The position numbers and the translations under genes are program-made. From assembly GCF_014649835.1 (NCBI RefSeq), contig NZ_BMTU01000003.1:582208-646207 (forward strand): 64,000 bases of DNA. The letters are read 5' to 3'. Numbering within the stretch: position 1 is the first letter of the stretch; each line of letters begins with the position of its first letter. The notes beneath the pieces are model-generated. The model was given only the letters and a program-made list of their open reading frames with translations. It was not told the DNA's origin and did no database searches. Positions 35,293-44,784 of this stretch are shown here, piece after piece. The stretch comes from Streptomyces pilosus (GTDB lineage: Bacteria; Actinomycetota; Actinomycetes; Streptomycetales; Streptomycetaceae).

Positions 35293-35898
35293 ATGACCGA
35301 CCCCGTGACGCTGGACGGCATAGCCCCCGTCGGCGAGTTCGACGAGAAGCGGGCCCAGAACGCCGTGCGCGAGCTGCTGATCGCGGTCGGCGAGGACCCG
35401 GACCGGGAGGGTCTGCGGGAGACCCCGGCACGGGTGGCGCGGGCGTACCGGGAGATCTTCGCGGGGCTCTGGCAGAAGCCCGAGGACGTCCTGACCACGA
35501 CGTTCGACCTCGGTCACGACGAGATGGTGCTGGTGAAGGACATCGAGGTCCTGAGCCACTGCGAGCACCACCTGGTGCCGTTCGTCGGGGTCGCCCACGT
35601 CGGCTACATCCCGTCGCACGACGGCAAGATCACGGGTCTGTCGAAGCTGGCCCGGCTGGTGGACGTCTACGCGCGGCGCCCGCAGGTGCAGGAACGACTC
35701 ACCACCCAGGTCGCCGACTCCCTGATGCACATCCTGGAGCCGCGCGGAGTGATCGTCGTCGTCGAGTGCGAGCACATGTGCATGTCGATGCGGGGGGTGC
35801 GCAAGCCGGGCGCAAAGACCATCACGTCGGCCGTGCGGGGGCAGCTGCGCGACTCCGCCACCCGCAACGAGGCGATGAGCCTGATCATGGCGCGCTAG
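35293..35898 (+). CDS. folE: GTP cyclohydrolase I
   Basis: 201 aa from ATG 35293. Zinc and active-site motifs: [12 protein letters not shown] and [33 protein letters not shown] is the substrate-binding helix. It converts GTP to 7,8-dihydroneopterin triphosphate, the first step of folate synthesis. It follows the ftsH terminator and presumably has its own promoter (AGGAACGAGG is the likely SD region). The remaining folate genes are on the opposite strand immediately downstream. Confidence 0.96.
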   Translation: MTDPVTLDGIAPVGEFDEKRAQNAVRELLIAVGEDPDREGLRETPARVARAYREIFAGLWQKPEDVLTTTFDLGHDEMVLVKDIEVLSHCEHHLVPFVGVAHVGYIPSHDGKITGLSKLARLVDVYARRPQVQERLTTQVADSLMHILEPRGVIVVVECEHMCMSMRGVRKPGAKTITSAVRGQLRDSATRNEAMSLIMAR

Positions 35899-35913
35899 CC
35901 GGCGCGCCCCGGC

Positions 35914-36405
35914 TCACGCCGCCGGCGCCGTCCCCGGGCCGTTGCCGTTGTCGTCGTCCTCCGGGAGCTTGCAGACGCGCTCCAGGAAGAGGGCCGCCGC
36001 TATGACGCCGATGCCCGCCAGGACCGAGAAGCCGGCGTAGATGGCCTGGTCGCGGCGGGCGGGGATGTCCAGGGACTCCAGCAGGAAGACCCCCGTGCCG
36101 CCGTACATCCCGGCGACCAGGGCCGCGACCAGGGCGCTGGCCTGCCCGAACACCACCGCGCGGGCCGCCATCAGCGGGTCGACGCCCTTGGCGTCGTGCT
36201 GCCGCTCGCGCTGGGCCTTCAGACGGGCGCGCAGCGACAGCGCGGTGGCCGCGAGGACCACCGCGATCAGGGCGAGCACGACGGGCGCGGCCACCGGCAC
36301 GCTGGGGAGGGTCCCGAAGGAGTTCCACAGGCGGGCGCCGGCCCAGGACAGGATCCCGGCGACGACGAAGACGCCGGCCAGGACCCTGATGCGCAGCTCT
36401 TTCAC
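35914..36405 (-). CDS. DUF3180 membrane protein
   Basis: 163 aa from GTG 36405 with GAAGGG 5 nt upstream. Four predicted membrane helices (VLAGVFVVAGILSWAGARLW; VPVAAPVVLALIAVVLAATA; a segment around ALVAALVAGMYGG; AIYAGFSVLAGIGVIAAALF). It is the conserved last gene of actinobacterial folP-folB-folK operons (DUF3180). The function is unknown; transport or membrane association of the folate pathway has not been shown. It lies 59 bp after folK, and its stop is 15 bp from the convergent folE stop. Confidence 0.87.
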   Translation of the reverse strand: MKELRIRVLAGVFVVAGILSWAGARLWNSFGTLPSVPVAAPVVLALIAVVLAATALSLRARLKAQRERQHDAKGVDPLMAARAVVFGQASALVAALVAGMYGGTGVFLLESLDIPARRDQAIYAGFSVLAGIGVIAAALFLERVCKLPEDDDNGNGPGTAPAA

Positions 36406-36464
36406 GGTGTCCCTTCGTTCCCCCGGACCGGTGCCCCGGAAAGTGGTCGTGTCGACCTTAACGG

Positions 36465-37076
36465 CTATTCGGGCAGCCGGAGTTCCAGGTCCGCGCGGGG
36501 CGTCACGCCCTCCCTGGTGACCGTGCCGAGGAGGTCGGCGACCGGGCCGCGGCCGGGGAGCTGCGCCTCGGGGTCGATGTCGTACCAGGGGGCGAGCACG
36601 AAGGCCCGCTCGTGGGCGCGCGGGTGCGGGAGGGTGAGCAGCGGGTCGTCGGAGTGGAGGTCGGCGTAGGCGACGATGTCGACGTCCAGGGTGCGGGGGC
36701 CCCAGCGCTCGTCCCGGACCCGGTGGAAGGCCTCCTCGACCGCCTGCGCACGCTCCAGCAGGGAGGACGGGGGCAGGGTGGTCTTCAGGACCGCGACCGC
36801 GTTGAAGTACGAGGGCTGGCTGCCGGGCTCGACACCCCACGGCTCCGTCTCGTACACGGGGGAGACCGCCTTGACCCGGACGCCCGGGGTGTCCTCCAGG
36901 GCGTCCACGGCGCCCTGGAGGGTCTCCAGGCGGTTGCCCAGGTTGGCGCCGAGGGAGACCACGGCCAGTTTCGGGTTCTGCAGCGTGGTGTCGGCGGCGT
37001 CGACCCGCTCGGTCACGGAGGCCGGGACCGGCTGGACGGTGGGGTCGGTGTGGCCCGCGGTGGACGGCCTGGTCAT
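36465..37076 (-). CDS. folK: 2-amino-4-hydroxy-6-hydroxymethyldihydropteridine pyrophosphokinase
   Basis: 203 aa. The ATG at 37076 overlaps the folB stop (ATGA), so translation is coupled. HPPK motifs: SLGANLGNRLETLQ, PVYETEPWG, and the signature RWGPRTLDVDIV with metal-binding aspartates. It transfers pyrophosphate from ATP to 6-hydroxymethyl-dihydropterin. The first ~35 residues are a Pro/Thr-rich extension. A longer frame upstream (to 37151) overlaps folB and is unlikely. Confidence 0.95.
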   Translation of the reverse strand: MTRPSTAGHTDPTVQPVPASVTERVDAADTTLQNPKLAVVSLGANLGNRLETLQGAVDALEDTPGVRVKAVSPVYETEPWGVEPGSQPSYFNAVAVLKTTLPPSSLLERAQAVEEAFHRVRDERWGPRTLDVDIVAYADLHSDDPLLTLPHPRAHERAFVLAPWYDIDPEAQLPGRGPVADLLGTVTREGVTPRADLELRLPE

Positions 37077-37432
37077 ACACGGCTCCGGGTGATGGTGACG
37101 GTCACGTCGTCGAAGGGCACGGTGATCGGGGCGTCCGGCTTGTGGACGCACACCTCGACCTCCTGCACCAGGTCGTGCTTCAGACAGACCCGGGCGATGT
37201 GTTCGGCGAGCGTCTCGATGAGGTTGACGGGCTCACCCTGGACGACGGCCACGACCTCCTCCGCCACGATGCCGTAGTGCACCGTCTTCGTCAGGTCGTC
37301 GTCGGCCGCGGCCGGCCGGATGTCCAGGCCGAGCACGAGGTCCACGATGAAGGTCTGGCCCTCCTCGCGTTCCTTCGGGAAGACACCGTGGTGCCCGCGG
37401 GCCTTCAGGCCGCGCAGCGCGACACGATCCAC
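37073..37432 (-). CDS. folB: Dihydroneopterin aldolase
   Basis: 119 aa from GTG 37432, with AGGAG about 8 nt upstream; GTG 37441 is too near the SD. Family features: VALRGLKARGHHGVFPKERE, a catalytic Lys in the VCVHKPDAPI strand and ETLAEHIARVCL. It cleaves dihydroneopterin to 6-hydroxymethyl-dihydropterin and glycolaldehyde. The length is right for the octameric bacterial enzyme. It overlaps folK by four bases. Confidence 0.95.
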   Translation of the reverse strand: MDRVALRGLKARGHHGVFPKEREEGQTFIVDLVLGLDIRPAAADDDLTKTVHYGIVAEEVVAVVQGEPVNLIETLAEHIARVCLKHDLVQEVEVCVHKPDAPITVPFDDVTVTITRSRV

Positions 37433-37664
37433 GCGAATCACTCCTGCAGTCGTCGGTCCGGCCGTCCGGTGCCCCGTGCGGGGGCACACCGGCCTGCCTC
37501 GAATCTACCCGCGGGCACCGGTGGTTCCGGTGCCCCGGGGTGCCGCCGCGGTCCCGTGTCCGGGGCCTCCGCCCTGCGTCCGCCCCGTGGAGGGCGGGTG
37601 CCCACCGCGCGGCGGCGGTCATCGCGGCCGGGGTCGTGATCCCGGCCACGTCGGTGCCGGGGCC

Positions 37665-38183
37665 TCAGCCGGGGAGGCCCGGCCCGGGTGTGTCGTCGTC
37701 CTCGGTCTCGTCCTCCTCGGCGAGCACCGGGGAGGCGTGGTGCGCCCAGAGCTTCCAGCCCGCCGGGGTGCGCCGGAAGATGTTGGTGGCGACGACGAGC
37801 TGGCCGACCAGCGGCCCGAGCTCCTCGCCGGCCTCGGGGGCGGGACCGCCGCTGAGGATGTTCTCGGTGCAGGTCACCACGGCGGTGTCGCCGGTCACGG
37901 AGACGTGCACGTCGGTGAGGAAGAACTGGATGTAGTCGGTGTTCGCCATGATCAGGGCGTACGACCTCAGGACCTCGCCGCGTCCGGTGAGCACCGGCCA
38001 GCCGGGGTGGACGCAGGAGACCACTCCGCTGTCCGCGGGGTCGTGGTACGTCTCGTCGACGCCGAGGTCGGCCGGGGTCAGCCAGTGTGCGGAGACCTCT
38101 TCGAAGTCGCCCCGCTCCACCGCCTCGTAGAAGGCGGTGTTGGCGGCTTCCACCTGTGCGACGTCGGTGTGGGGTGCGGTCAC
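37665..38183 (-). CDS. NTF2/SnoaL-like fold protein within the folate operon
   Basis: 172 aa. GTG 38183 overlaps the folP stop by four bases (GTGA), so coupled expression is likely. The ~125-residue core reads as an NTF2-like cone: AANTAFYEAVERGDFEEVSAHW, then GRGEVLRSYALIM, ENILSGG..., RTPAGWKLWAHHASPV. An acidic tail (EEDETEDDDTPGPG) follows. Similar proteins are present beside folP in Streptomyces. The enzymatic or binding role is unknown; a link with pterin chemistry is only contextual. A 232-bp gap, with no gene seen, separates it from folB. Confidence 0.82.
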   Translation of the reverse strand: MTAPHTDVAQVEAANTAFYEAVERGDFEEVSAHWLTPADLGVDETYHDPADSGVVSCVHPGWPVLTGRGEVLRSYALIMANTDYIQFFLTDVHVSVTGDTAVVTCTENILSGGPAPEAGEELGPLVGQLVVATNIFRRTPAGWKLWAHHASPVLAEEDETEDDDTPGPGLPG

Positions 38184-39094
38184 CGGGATCCTTCCGCGCC
38201 GTGCGCGCCGGAATCGGAGGGGACGGGGTGGGCCGTGCGCGCCTGTTCGATCGCGCGGGTGACCCGTACGGCGTCGGCGGTGGCGCGGACGTCGTGCACG
38301 CGGACGGCCCAGGCGCCGGCCTGGGCGGCGAGGGCGGACACGGCGGCGGTGGCCGCGTCGCGTTCACGGGCGGGCGGCGGCGGGGCGTCGGGGCCGGCGA
38401 GGACGCGGCCGAGGAACCGCTTGCGGGAGGCGGCGACGAGCACGGGGTGGCCCAGGTCGAGGAGCCGGTCGAGCCGGGCGATCAGGGCCAGGTCGTGGCC
38501 GGCGTCCTTGGAGAAGCCGAGACCGGGGTCGAGGATCACGCGGTCGGCGGCGATGCCGCCCCCGAGGACCGCTTCCAGGCGGGCGCGCAGTTCCTCCGTG
38601 ACCTCGCTGACCACGTCGGCGTAGACCCCTTTGACGTTGCCGCCCTCGAGGAAGCCGCGCCAGTGCATGACGACGAAGGGGGCGGCGGCGTCGGCCACGA
38701 CGGGAATCATGGCGGGGTCGGCGAGTCCGCCGCTGACGTCGTTGACGAGGGCGGCGCCGGCGGCGAGGGAGCGCTCGGCGACGGAGGCGCGCATGGTGTC
38801 GACGGAGACGGTGACGCCCTCGGCGGCGAGGCCGCGCACCACCGGGATGACGCGCTTGAGCTCCTCGGCCTCGTCGACGCGGGTGGCACCGGGCCGGGTG
38901 GACTCGCCGCCGACGTCGATCAGGTCGGCGCCCTGGGCGACCAGGTCGAGGCCGTGCTTGACGGCGGTGGTGGTGTCGAACCAGCGGCCGCCGTCGGAGA
39001 AGGAGTCGGGGGTGACGTTCACGACTCCCATGACCGCGCAGCGGTCCCAGTGAGGAAGGCCCGCGACCCGGCGGCGTCCGCTGTGGTTGCTCAT
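38180..39094 (-). CDS. folP: Dihydropteroate synthase
   Basis: 304 aa from ATG 39094. Conserved blocks: GVVNVTPDSFSDGGRW, DVGGESTRPGATRVDEAEE, VSVDTMRASVAE, LVNDVSGG, VVMHWRG and LDPGLGFSKDAGHDL. It condenses p-aminobenzoate with hydroxymethyl-dihydropterin pyrophosphate and is the target of sulfonamides. It is the first gene of the minus-strand folP-NTF2-folB-folK-DUF3180 group. Confidence 0.96.
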   Translation of the reverse strand: MSNHSGRRRVAGLPHWDRCAVMGVVNVTPDSFSDGGRWFDTTTAVKHGLDLVAQGADLIDVGGESTRPGATRVDEAEELKRVIPVVRGLAAEGVTVSVDTMRASVAERSLAAGAALVNDVSGGLADPAMIPVVADAAAPFVVMHWRGFLEGGNVKGVYADVVSEVTEELRARLEAVLGGGIAADRVILDPGLGFSKDAGHDLALIARLDRLLDLGHPVLVAASRKRFLGRVLAGPDAPPPPARERDAATAAVSALAAQAGAWAVRVHDVRATADAVRVTRAIEQARTAHPVPSDSGAHGAEGSR

Positions 39095-39194
39095 ATGTTC
39101 AGCGTAGGCCCGGGAGCGGCCGGGGTCTGCCTCGGGCCGGGTGGGGGCACGAGCGGGTCCCTCCGGCCCCCGCGGGCTCCCCTTCCGGCGCGCC

Positions 39195-41150
39195 TCATGC
39201 GGTGCGTGCGGCGTTCTCCGCCCGTGCGTGGACGGGGTCCGGCACCGTCCGGTGGACGCAGGGCCGGGGTGCGGGGAAGCGGTGGCGCAGGAAGCGGGGC
39301 AGGGGGAGGGCGAGACGGAGGAAACCTTCCGCCTGGAGGGCGGCGAGGCCGATGCGCGGCAGATCGGCCGGGGCGCGGTAGACCACGAAGCGCGGTTCCC
39401 AGCGGGGCCGGAACTTGGCGTTGAACTTGTACAGGGATTCGATCTGGAACCAGCGGGAGAGGAACACCAGCAGACCGCGCCAGACCCGCAGGACCGGTCC
39501 GGCGCCGAGTTTCTCGCCGCGCGCCAGGGCGGAGCGGAACATGGCGAAGTTGAGGGAGACCCGGGTGACGCCGAACCGCGGGGCGGACCGGAGCGCGGCC
39601 ACGATCAGCAGTTCGTTCATGCCGGGGTCGGCCGAGCGGTCCCGGCGCATCAGGTCCAGCGAGACGCCGTCGGTGCCCCACGGGACGAAGTGCAGGACGG
39701 CCCTGAGGTCGCCGTGCCCGGCCGTCGGGGCGTCGGCCCGGTGTGCCGTGGCGACCAGGCAGTCGCCGTCGGCCGGGTCGCCGACGCGGCCCAGCGCCAT
39801 GGAGAAGCCGCGTTCGGTGTCCGTGCCGCGCCAGGCGTCGGCGGCGCGCCGGATCCGGTCCAGCTCCGCCTCACCGAGGTCGCTCACCCGCCGTACGCGG
39901 GTCTCGTAACCGGCCCGCTCGATGCGCTTGACCATCTGGCGGACGTTGCGCATCGGGCGGCCGGCGAGGGAGAAATCCGCGACGTCCACCACCGCCTCGT
40001 CGCCGATCTCCAGGGCGTCGAGTCCGGTCTCCCGGGTCCACACCTCGCCGCCAATCTCCGAGCAGCCCATGACGGCGGGGGTCCAGGAGTGGGCCCTGGC
40101 CTCGTCCATGAAGCGTTCGATGGCGCCGGGCCAGGCCTCGACGTCGCCGATCGGGTCTCCGCTGGCGAGCATCACCCCGGAGACCACGCGGTAGGTGACC
40201 GCGGCCTTGCCGCTGGGGGAGAAGACGACCGCCTTGTCGCGGCGCAGCGCGAAGTGGCCGAGGGAGTCGCGCGCCCCGTGCCGGGCCAGCAGGGCGCGCA
40301 GCCGGACCTCGTCGTCCCCGGTGAGCCGTGCGGCGGGGTGTTCGGGACGGAAGGCCAGGTAGATGGTGGTGACGGCGGTGAGCAGGCCGAGCGCGCCGAG
40401 GGAGAAGGCGACGGTCCAGGAGGCGTCGCCGCGGTAGTGGACCGGGCCCTCGAAGCCGAACAGTCCGTACAGCACGTGGGTGAGGCGGTCGGCGAGGCTC
40501 GGGTCGTCGACCAGCGGGCCGGGGTGGGCGTTGACGACGACCAGGCCGAGGAGCAGCGAACCGGCGCCCATCAGGACGAAGTTGGCCAGCGCCCGCCACC
40601 GGCTGCGCGGGTCGGGCAACGCGGTGAACTGCTCGCGGTGGCGCAGCAGCGGCGCGAGCAGGGCGAGGGTGAGCAGGACGCCGAGGAGGGAGTGGCGGTA
40701 GGTGAACTGGGCGACGGCGCCGGCCGGCAGCAGGACGACCGCGGCCCGCCAGGCCCGTCGCTTGCCCCGCTTGAGGCCGTGCGCGAGCAGCAGCAACAGC
40801 ACGCCGGCGCTGAGGGAGAGGGCGGCCGCGAACGGGCCGAGGGCGCCGGGGAGCACCTCGGCGAGGGCGTGCATACGGCTGTGCCGGAAGCGGGGGAAGA
40901 CGCCCGCGGCGATGTCCAGGAGGCCCACCAGCGCGCAGGCGCGTCCGGCGAGGACGGGGACCGCTTCGGGGCGCGGGCCGCGCAGCAGGCGGCGTACGCC
41001 CCGCGGGGGCGCGGGGTCCCGCGGTCCGCCCGTGGACCTCCGCCCGCCCGTGGCGAGCGGGGCACCGCCCGGCATTTCCTCATCTGTCATGACAGACATC
41101 GCGTCCCGTAGTTCTGCGAGAGACCGTGGATCCGGTGCCGATTCGGGCAT
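39195..41150 (-). CDS. DUF2156 (phosphatidylglycerol lysyltransferase-like) membrane protein
   Basis: 651 aa from ATG 41150; ATG 41099 or 41090 are plausible shorter starts. Six or so membrane helices occupy about residues 60-285. A C-terminal DUF2156/GNAT-like catalytic domain starts near residue 290 (HGARDSLGHFALRRDKAVVF, VASGDPIGD-like LASGDPIGDVEAW, then MNELLIVAALR and SLNFAMFR). This is the MprF/LysX-type arrangement: aminoacyl transfer from tRNA to phosphatidylglycerol, which reduces envelope negative charge and increases cationic-peptide resistance. There is no lysyl-tRNA synthetase fusion. The amino acid used cannot be told. Confidence 0.88.
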   Translation of the reverse strand: MPESAPDPRSLAELRDAMSVMTDEEMPGGAPLATGGRRSTGGPRDPAPPRGVRRLLRGPRPEAVPVLAGRACALVGLLDIAAGVFPRFRHSRMHALAEVLPGALGPFAAALSLSAGVLLLLLAHGLKRGKRRAWRAAVVLLPAGAVAQFTYRHSLLGVLLTLALLAPLLRHREQFTALPDPRSRWRALANFVLMGAGSLLLGLVVVNAHPGPLVDDPSLADRLTHVLYGLFGFEGPVHYRGDASWTVAFSLGALGLLTAVTTIYLAFRPEHPAARLTGDDEVRLRALLARHGARDSLGHFALRRDKAVVFSPSGKAAVTYRVVSGVMLASGDPIGDVEAWPGAIERFMDEARAHSWTPAVMGCSEIGGEVWTRETGLDALEIGDEAVVDVADFSLAGRPMRNVRQMVKRIERAGYETRVRRVSDLGEAELDRIRRAADAWRGTDTERGFSMALGRVGDPADGDCLVATAHRADAPTAGHGDLRAVLHFVPWGTDGVSLDLMRRDRSADPGMNELLIVAALRSAPRFGVTRVSLNFAMFRSALARGEKLGAGPVLRVWRGLLVFLSRWFQIESLYKFNAKFRPRWEPRFVVYRAPADLPRIGLAALQAEGFLRLALPLPRFLRHRFPAPRPCVHRTVPDPVHARAENAARTA

Positions 41151-41443
41151 CCGGCGACATTGCGCCCTCTAGGACGGCGGCCCGGGGGGTGAGGTTCACT
41201 CCGGGCGGGGTGGATCTTCGGAGGGGGCGGGCGGCTCGTCCGGGGCCGAAGTGGAATGACGAGGAGAGGACTTCGGAGTCCCCCGGACGGACTTCCGCGC
41301 CCGGAAATGATCTTGTTGAATTCGGGTCAGATGTCTATTCACGTTCCCCCGCCGTCGTTTGATGCCCTGTGAAACCCTCGGCGTGGCTTTGTTTTTACGG
41401 GGCGGGGCTCCACGATTCGCCTACGCGCGGTAAGTTTCTGGCC

Positions 41444-42799
41444 ATGCCACGTGGACGTCACCGTCATTCCCCGCCCCTGCACAGGATGCTGCCCCCGTCG
41501 GCGATCGCAGGCGTCTCCGTCGTCTGTGCCCTGGGGCCCTGGGTGTTCACGCAACCAGCGGTGCTGCGCGTCCTGGCCGCGGCCGCCGCGGTCACCGCGG
41601 TGACCGGCGCCTTCGTGATGCGGCACTGGGACGCCCAGGCGGGCAAACGCGTCGCCGATCTCACGCGCGCGCGGGCGAGCGACGAGTGGCGTTTCGAGGA
41701 ACGCGTCGCCGAACTCGAGTCCGACCTCGAGGAGTCGCGCGAACTGCGGATGAAACTCGACCAGCGGCTGCGGGCCAAGCGCGCCGAGCTGGCGGGACTG
41801 CGCAACGAGCACGCGGCGCTGCTGCGGCGGTACGCGGCGGCGGAGGTCGACCGGGCGAGCGTCCTGGAGGAGCGCCGGGTGCTCGAGATAGAGGCCACGG
41901 TCCCGGCCCGCGCGCTGCCGGCCGGCCCGTCGGCGGCGTCCGGGGGACCGGAGTCCGGCGGGACGCCCGCGGAGGCGGGGGCCGGGACGCCGGCCGACGA
42001 CGCGGCGGACACCGCGGAGACGGCGGAGGTTCCCGCGGTCTTCTCACCCGAGGGCTCCCAGCTGTTCCTGCGGGCCGACGCGGCGCTCCGGCGATTCGCC
42101 GGGGAGACCCCCGAGGAGGAGGCGCGTCAGACGGATACCGCCGACGCCCCCGCCGCCGAAGCTCCCGCCGTCGACGCCCCCGACACCGATGCCCTCGCCG
42201 CCGAAGCGCCTGACGCCGACGCCCACGACGCCCACGACGACCCCGACACCGACGGCCGGACCGCCGGTGACACGGTGGCGGACGCATCCTCGGCGCGGCG
42301 CGACGACGACGCCCCGCGGGGCGACCGCACCCCCGAGGACGACGGCCCCGGACCCGCCAGGCAGTCCAGGCCCGCCCCGGCGCAGGAGGACGGCGCCGAG
42401 GGAGCGGCCGTCGACCACGAGCACCCGGACGCCGCCTCCACCGCCCCGGCCGCCCCCCAGGTCCCGCCCGCCCGGCAGCCCTCCGGGCACTTCACCGTGC
42501 CGACCGCGGTGGCCGTCGTCCCGCCGACGGCGCCCGTACGGCGTCCCGTGGCCGACGGCGGTTTCGACTTCTTCGGCACCAAGAAGGAGACGGACGGGTC
42601 CGCCCTGGACGCCGTGCAGAACGAGGACCTCGCCGACGTCGTCGGCCAGGAGGCGCTCGCGCTGCACAAGGCCGAGGCCGAGGCGCGGTACAAGCCGGCC
42701 GGGGAGGACGCGCGCGGGGTCGGCCAGGTCATCGACCTGACGGAGCACGACGAGACGGAACACATCGACCTGCAGGGGCTGCGCAGCGCGGCCTCCTGA
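41444..42799 (+). CDS. Membrane-anchored coiled-coil protein with acidic Ala/Pro-rich region, unknown function
   Basis: 451 aa from ATG 41444. TAAGTT ends seven bases upstream and no SD is seen, suggesting a leaderless transcript. Two close hydrophobic segments (about residues 14-57) precede a coiled coil (about 65-150, [19 protein letters not shown]). A long Asp/Ala/Pro low-complexity region follows, with [20 protein letters not shown] repeats. A conserved C-terminal part contains [11 protein letters not shown] and [17 protein letters not shown]. No known domain; the architecture resembles cytoskeleton- or division-associated scaffolds, without direct evidence. Confidence 0.8.
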   Translation: MPRGRHRHSPPLHRMLPPSAIAGVSVVCALGPWVFTQPAVLRVLAAAAAVTAVTGAFVMRHWDAQAGKRVADLTRARASDEWRFEERVAELESDLEESRELRMKLDQRLRAKRAELAGLRNEHAALLRRYAAAEVDRASVLEERRVLEIEATVPARALPAGPSAASGGPESGGTPAEAGAGTPADDAADTAETAEVPAVFSPEGSQLFLRADAALRRFAGETPEEEARQTDTADAPAAEAPAVDAPDTDALAAEAPDADAHDAHDDPDTDGRTAGDTVADASSARRDDDAPRGDRTPEDDGPGPARQSRPAPAQEDGAEGAAVDHEHPDAASTAPAAPQVPPARQPSGHFTVPTAVAVVPPTAPVRRPVADGGFDFFGTKKETDGSALDAVQNEDLADVVGQEALALHKAEAEARYKPAGEDARGVGQVIDLTEHDETEHIDLQGLRSAAS

Positions 42800-42814
42800 A
42801 AGCACCGGCCGCAC

Positions 42815-42855
42815 CGACGGGGCCCCGCGCACGCACCGTGCGCGGGGCCCCGTCG
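42815..42855. terminator. Bidirectional terminator, 18-bp stem
   Basis: CGACGGGGCCCCGCGCAC (42815-42832) pairs perfectly with 42838-42855 across a 5-nt loop, between convergent genes. Confidence 0.8.
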
Positions 42856-42876
42856 TCGTCGCGGTCACCCGAGGCG

Positions 42877-44211
42877 TCAGGACATCCAGCGGTCCGGGCG
42901 GGCGTCACGGCGGCCGGTGCGGGACCGTTCCGCCTGGGAACGCAGCAGGGCCGCCGCCGCAGCGGCGTCACGCAGGTGGGCGGTGACGGACTTGTCGGCC
43001 CCGGTGTCCACCACGACGTCGGCCACGCCCCGGGCCCGCTGCCAGGGCCCCTGGACGAGCCGCACGCTCTGCACCTTGGCGTGCGGCACCAGGGACAGGC
43101 TGCGGCGCAGCAGCCCCTGGTGCGCGGCGAACACCGCGTCGGTGACGGCGAGCCCGTAGCCGCGCCACCACACCGGCACGCACCACCGCGCGCGGCGCGG
43201 CGGCGGGAGCAGCGCCTCGCGCGGGGGCACGCTCACCCCGGGCAGCACCCGCGCGACGACCGACTCCGCGAGGTCGCGCGGAGCGACCGGCAGCAGCAGG
43301 GAGTTCGACGAGCCGGCGACGTCCAGTTCCACGCGCACCCAGCCCCGTCGCCGCCACAGCAGCGGCTCGACGATCCGCACGGTCTGCACGCGCCCCGGCG
43401 GCACCGTCTCGTGCGCCCGGTCCAGCAGTCCGTGGTCGATGCGCAGTCCGTCGGGCGACTCGCCGAGCGTCCAGTCGTACTCGGCGACGAACCGCCCCAC
43501 GCTGCTCGCGCCCGCCGCGCCCAGCATCGGCACGGCCGCGGCGAGCAGCGTCCACAGGCTGTGGGTGACCGTCCACAGCAGCGGCAGCGCGACGGCCGCG
43601 ACGACCAGCCAGCCCCAGGTCGCCCCGGTCAGCAACAGGGAGACGGCCAGCACGCCCGGTGGCACCCGCAGCATCTCCCGGGCCGGCGCCTCGCCGACCT
43701 CGTGCGCGGTCTCCGGGGCGAAACCCGCCGCCCGCGCGAGCAGTTCGGCGCGCAGCGCCCGCGCCTCGCCGGCGCCGAGGAAGGCGAGTTCGTCCTTCTT
43801 GTCGGTGCCTATGACGTCGAGTCTGAGCTTGGCCACGCCGGCGACCCGCGCGAGCAGCGGCTGGGTCACGTCGATGGCCTGGATCCGCTCCAGCCGGATG
43901 TGCGCGGTGCGCCGGAACAGCAGCCCGGTGCGGATGCGCAGCTCGGTCCCGGTCACCGCGAAGCGGGTGAACCACCAGCTCAGGAAGCCGTAGAGGGCGG
44001 CGGCCGGGACCAGGACGGCGAGGCCGAGCAGCAGTGTGGTGGTCGTCAGCCGGGTCAGGTGGCGCTGCGCCTGGTCCGGGTCGTGCAGCGCCCACCCGAA
44101 CAGCACGGCGACGGGCGCCCACGCCCGCCGGAAGGGCGTGACGGGGTGCAGCCGCCGCTCGGTCACGGGCAGCCGGTCGCGCACGTCCTCGTGGACGTCG
44201 GGGGCCGTCAC
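42877..44211 (-). CDS. Bacterial PH-domain (bPH2, YdbT-like) membrane protein
   Basis: 444 aa; GTG 44211 overlaps the stop of the upstream PH gene (GTGA). It contains repeated bPH2 (DUF304) units: [32 protein letters not shown] near the N-terminus, then [33 protein letters not shown], and a third near the C-terminus ([20 protein letters not shown]). Hydrophobic pairs separate the units. YdbS/YdbT pairs are conserved in Actinobacteria and Firmicutes and have been linked to tolerance of membrane-active compounds; the mechanism is unknown. Confidence 0.88.
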   Translation of the reverse strand: MTAPDVHEDVRDRLPVTERRLHPVTPFRRAWAPVAVLFGWALHDPDQAQRHLTRLTTTTLLLGLAVLVPAAALYGFLSWWFTRFAVTGTELRIRTGLLFRRTAHIRLERIQAIDVTQPLLARVAGVAKLRLDVIGTDKKDELAFLGAGEARALRAELLARAAGFAPETAHEVGEAPAREMLRVPPGVLAVSLLLTGATWGWLVVAAVALPLLWTVTHSLWTLLAAAVPMLGAAGASSVGRFVAEYDWTLGESPDGLRIDHGLLDRAHETVPPGRVQTVRIVEPLLWRRRGWVRVELDVAGSSNSLLLPVAPRDLAESVVARVLPGVSVPPREALLPPPRRARWCVPVWWRGYGLAVTDAVFAAHQGLLRRSLSLVPHAKVQSVRLVQGPWQRARGVADVVVDTGADKSVTAHLRDAAAAAALLRSQAERSRTGRRDARPDRWMS

Positions 44212-44753
44212 AGCCCCGCCGATCGGGCCTCGCCGAGCTCCGTGAGCCGGTCGCGCAGCCGTTCCGCCTCGGCCGGGTGCAGCCCGGGGATCGTCGCGTC
44301 GGTCGCGGCGGCGGCCGTGTGCAGCTGCACGCTGGCCAGCCCGAAGTACCGCTCGGCGGGTCCGGAGGTGACCTCGACCAGCTGCATCCGCCCGTACGGG
44401 ACGACCGTCTCCTGGCGCCACAGGACGCCCCGGCTGATCAGCAGGTCGTCGGCGCGCTCGGCGTACCGCCAGGAGCGCCAGTTGCGCTCCAGCATCACCC
44501 AGCCCCAGAGCAGCACGGCCAGCGGCAGGGCCGCGAAGGCGGCCCAGCCCGGCCCGGCCAGCAGTCCCGGGACCAGCGCCGTGGCCAGGGTCAGCAGCCC
44601 CAGCCACACCACCAGCAGCAGCCGCCGCATCCGCAGCAGTCCGGGCGGCAGCGCGATCCACGCCGGCTCGTCCTTCGTCGTCGCCGGCCGCGCCGCCGGT
44701 GCCGCTCCGTCCGTCCCCGCCGGCCCCGTGTCCCGCGGGCTCCCCGTCTCCAT
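44208..44753 (-). CDS. Bacterial PH-domain (bPH2, YdbS-like) membrane protein
   Basis: 181 aa from ATG 44753. A disordered N-terminus is followed by two membrane helices ([20 protein letters not shown] and [17 protein letters not shown]) and one bPH2 unit ([46 protein letters not shown]). It is the small partner of the 444-aa protein, with overlapping stop/start. TACGCT lies six bases before the ATG on the minus strand, so a leaderless start is likely. Only 31 bp separate it from the divergent nuoD. Confidence 0.88.
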   Translation of the reverse strand: METGSPRDTGPAGTDGAAPAARPATTKDEPAWIALPPGLLRMRRLLLVVWLGLLTLATALVPGLLAGPGWAAFAALPLAVLLWGWVMLERNWRSWRYAERADDLLISRGVLWRQETVVPYGRMQLVEVTSGPAERYFGLASVQLHTAAAATDATIPGLHPAEAERLRDRLTELGEARSAGL

Positions 44754-44784
44754 GGGGCAAGCGTACGTAGGGCAGACTGTGTGC

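Noticed and set aside
39141..41111. Plus-strand open frame opposite the DUF2156 gene
   Set aside because: Shadow frame rich in Gly/Glu/Arg without domains; the minus strand carries membrane helices and a conserved catalytic domain.
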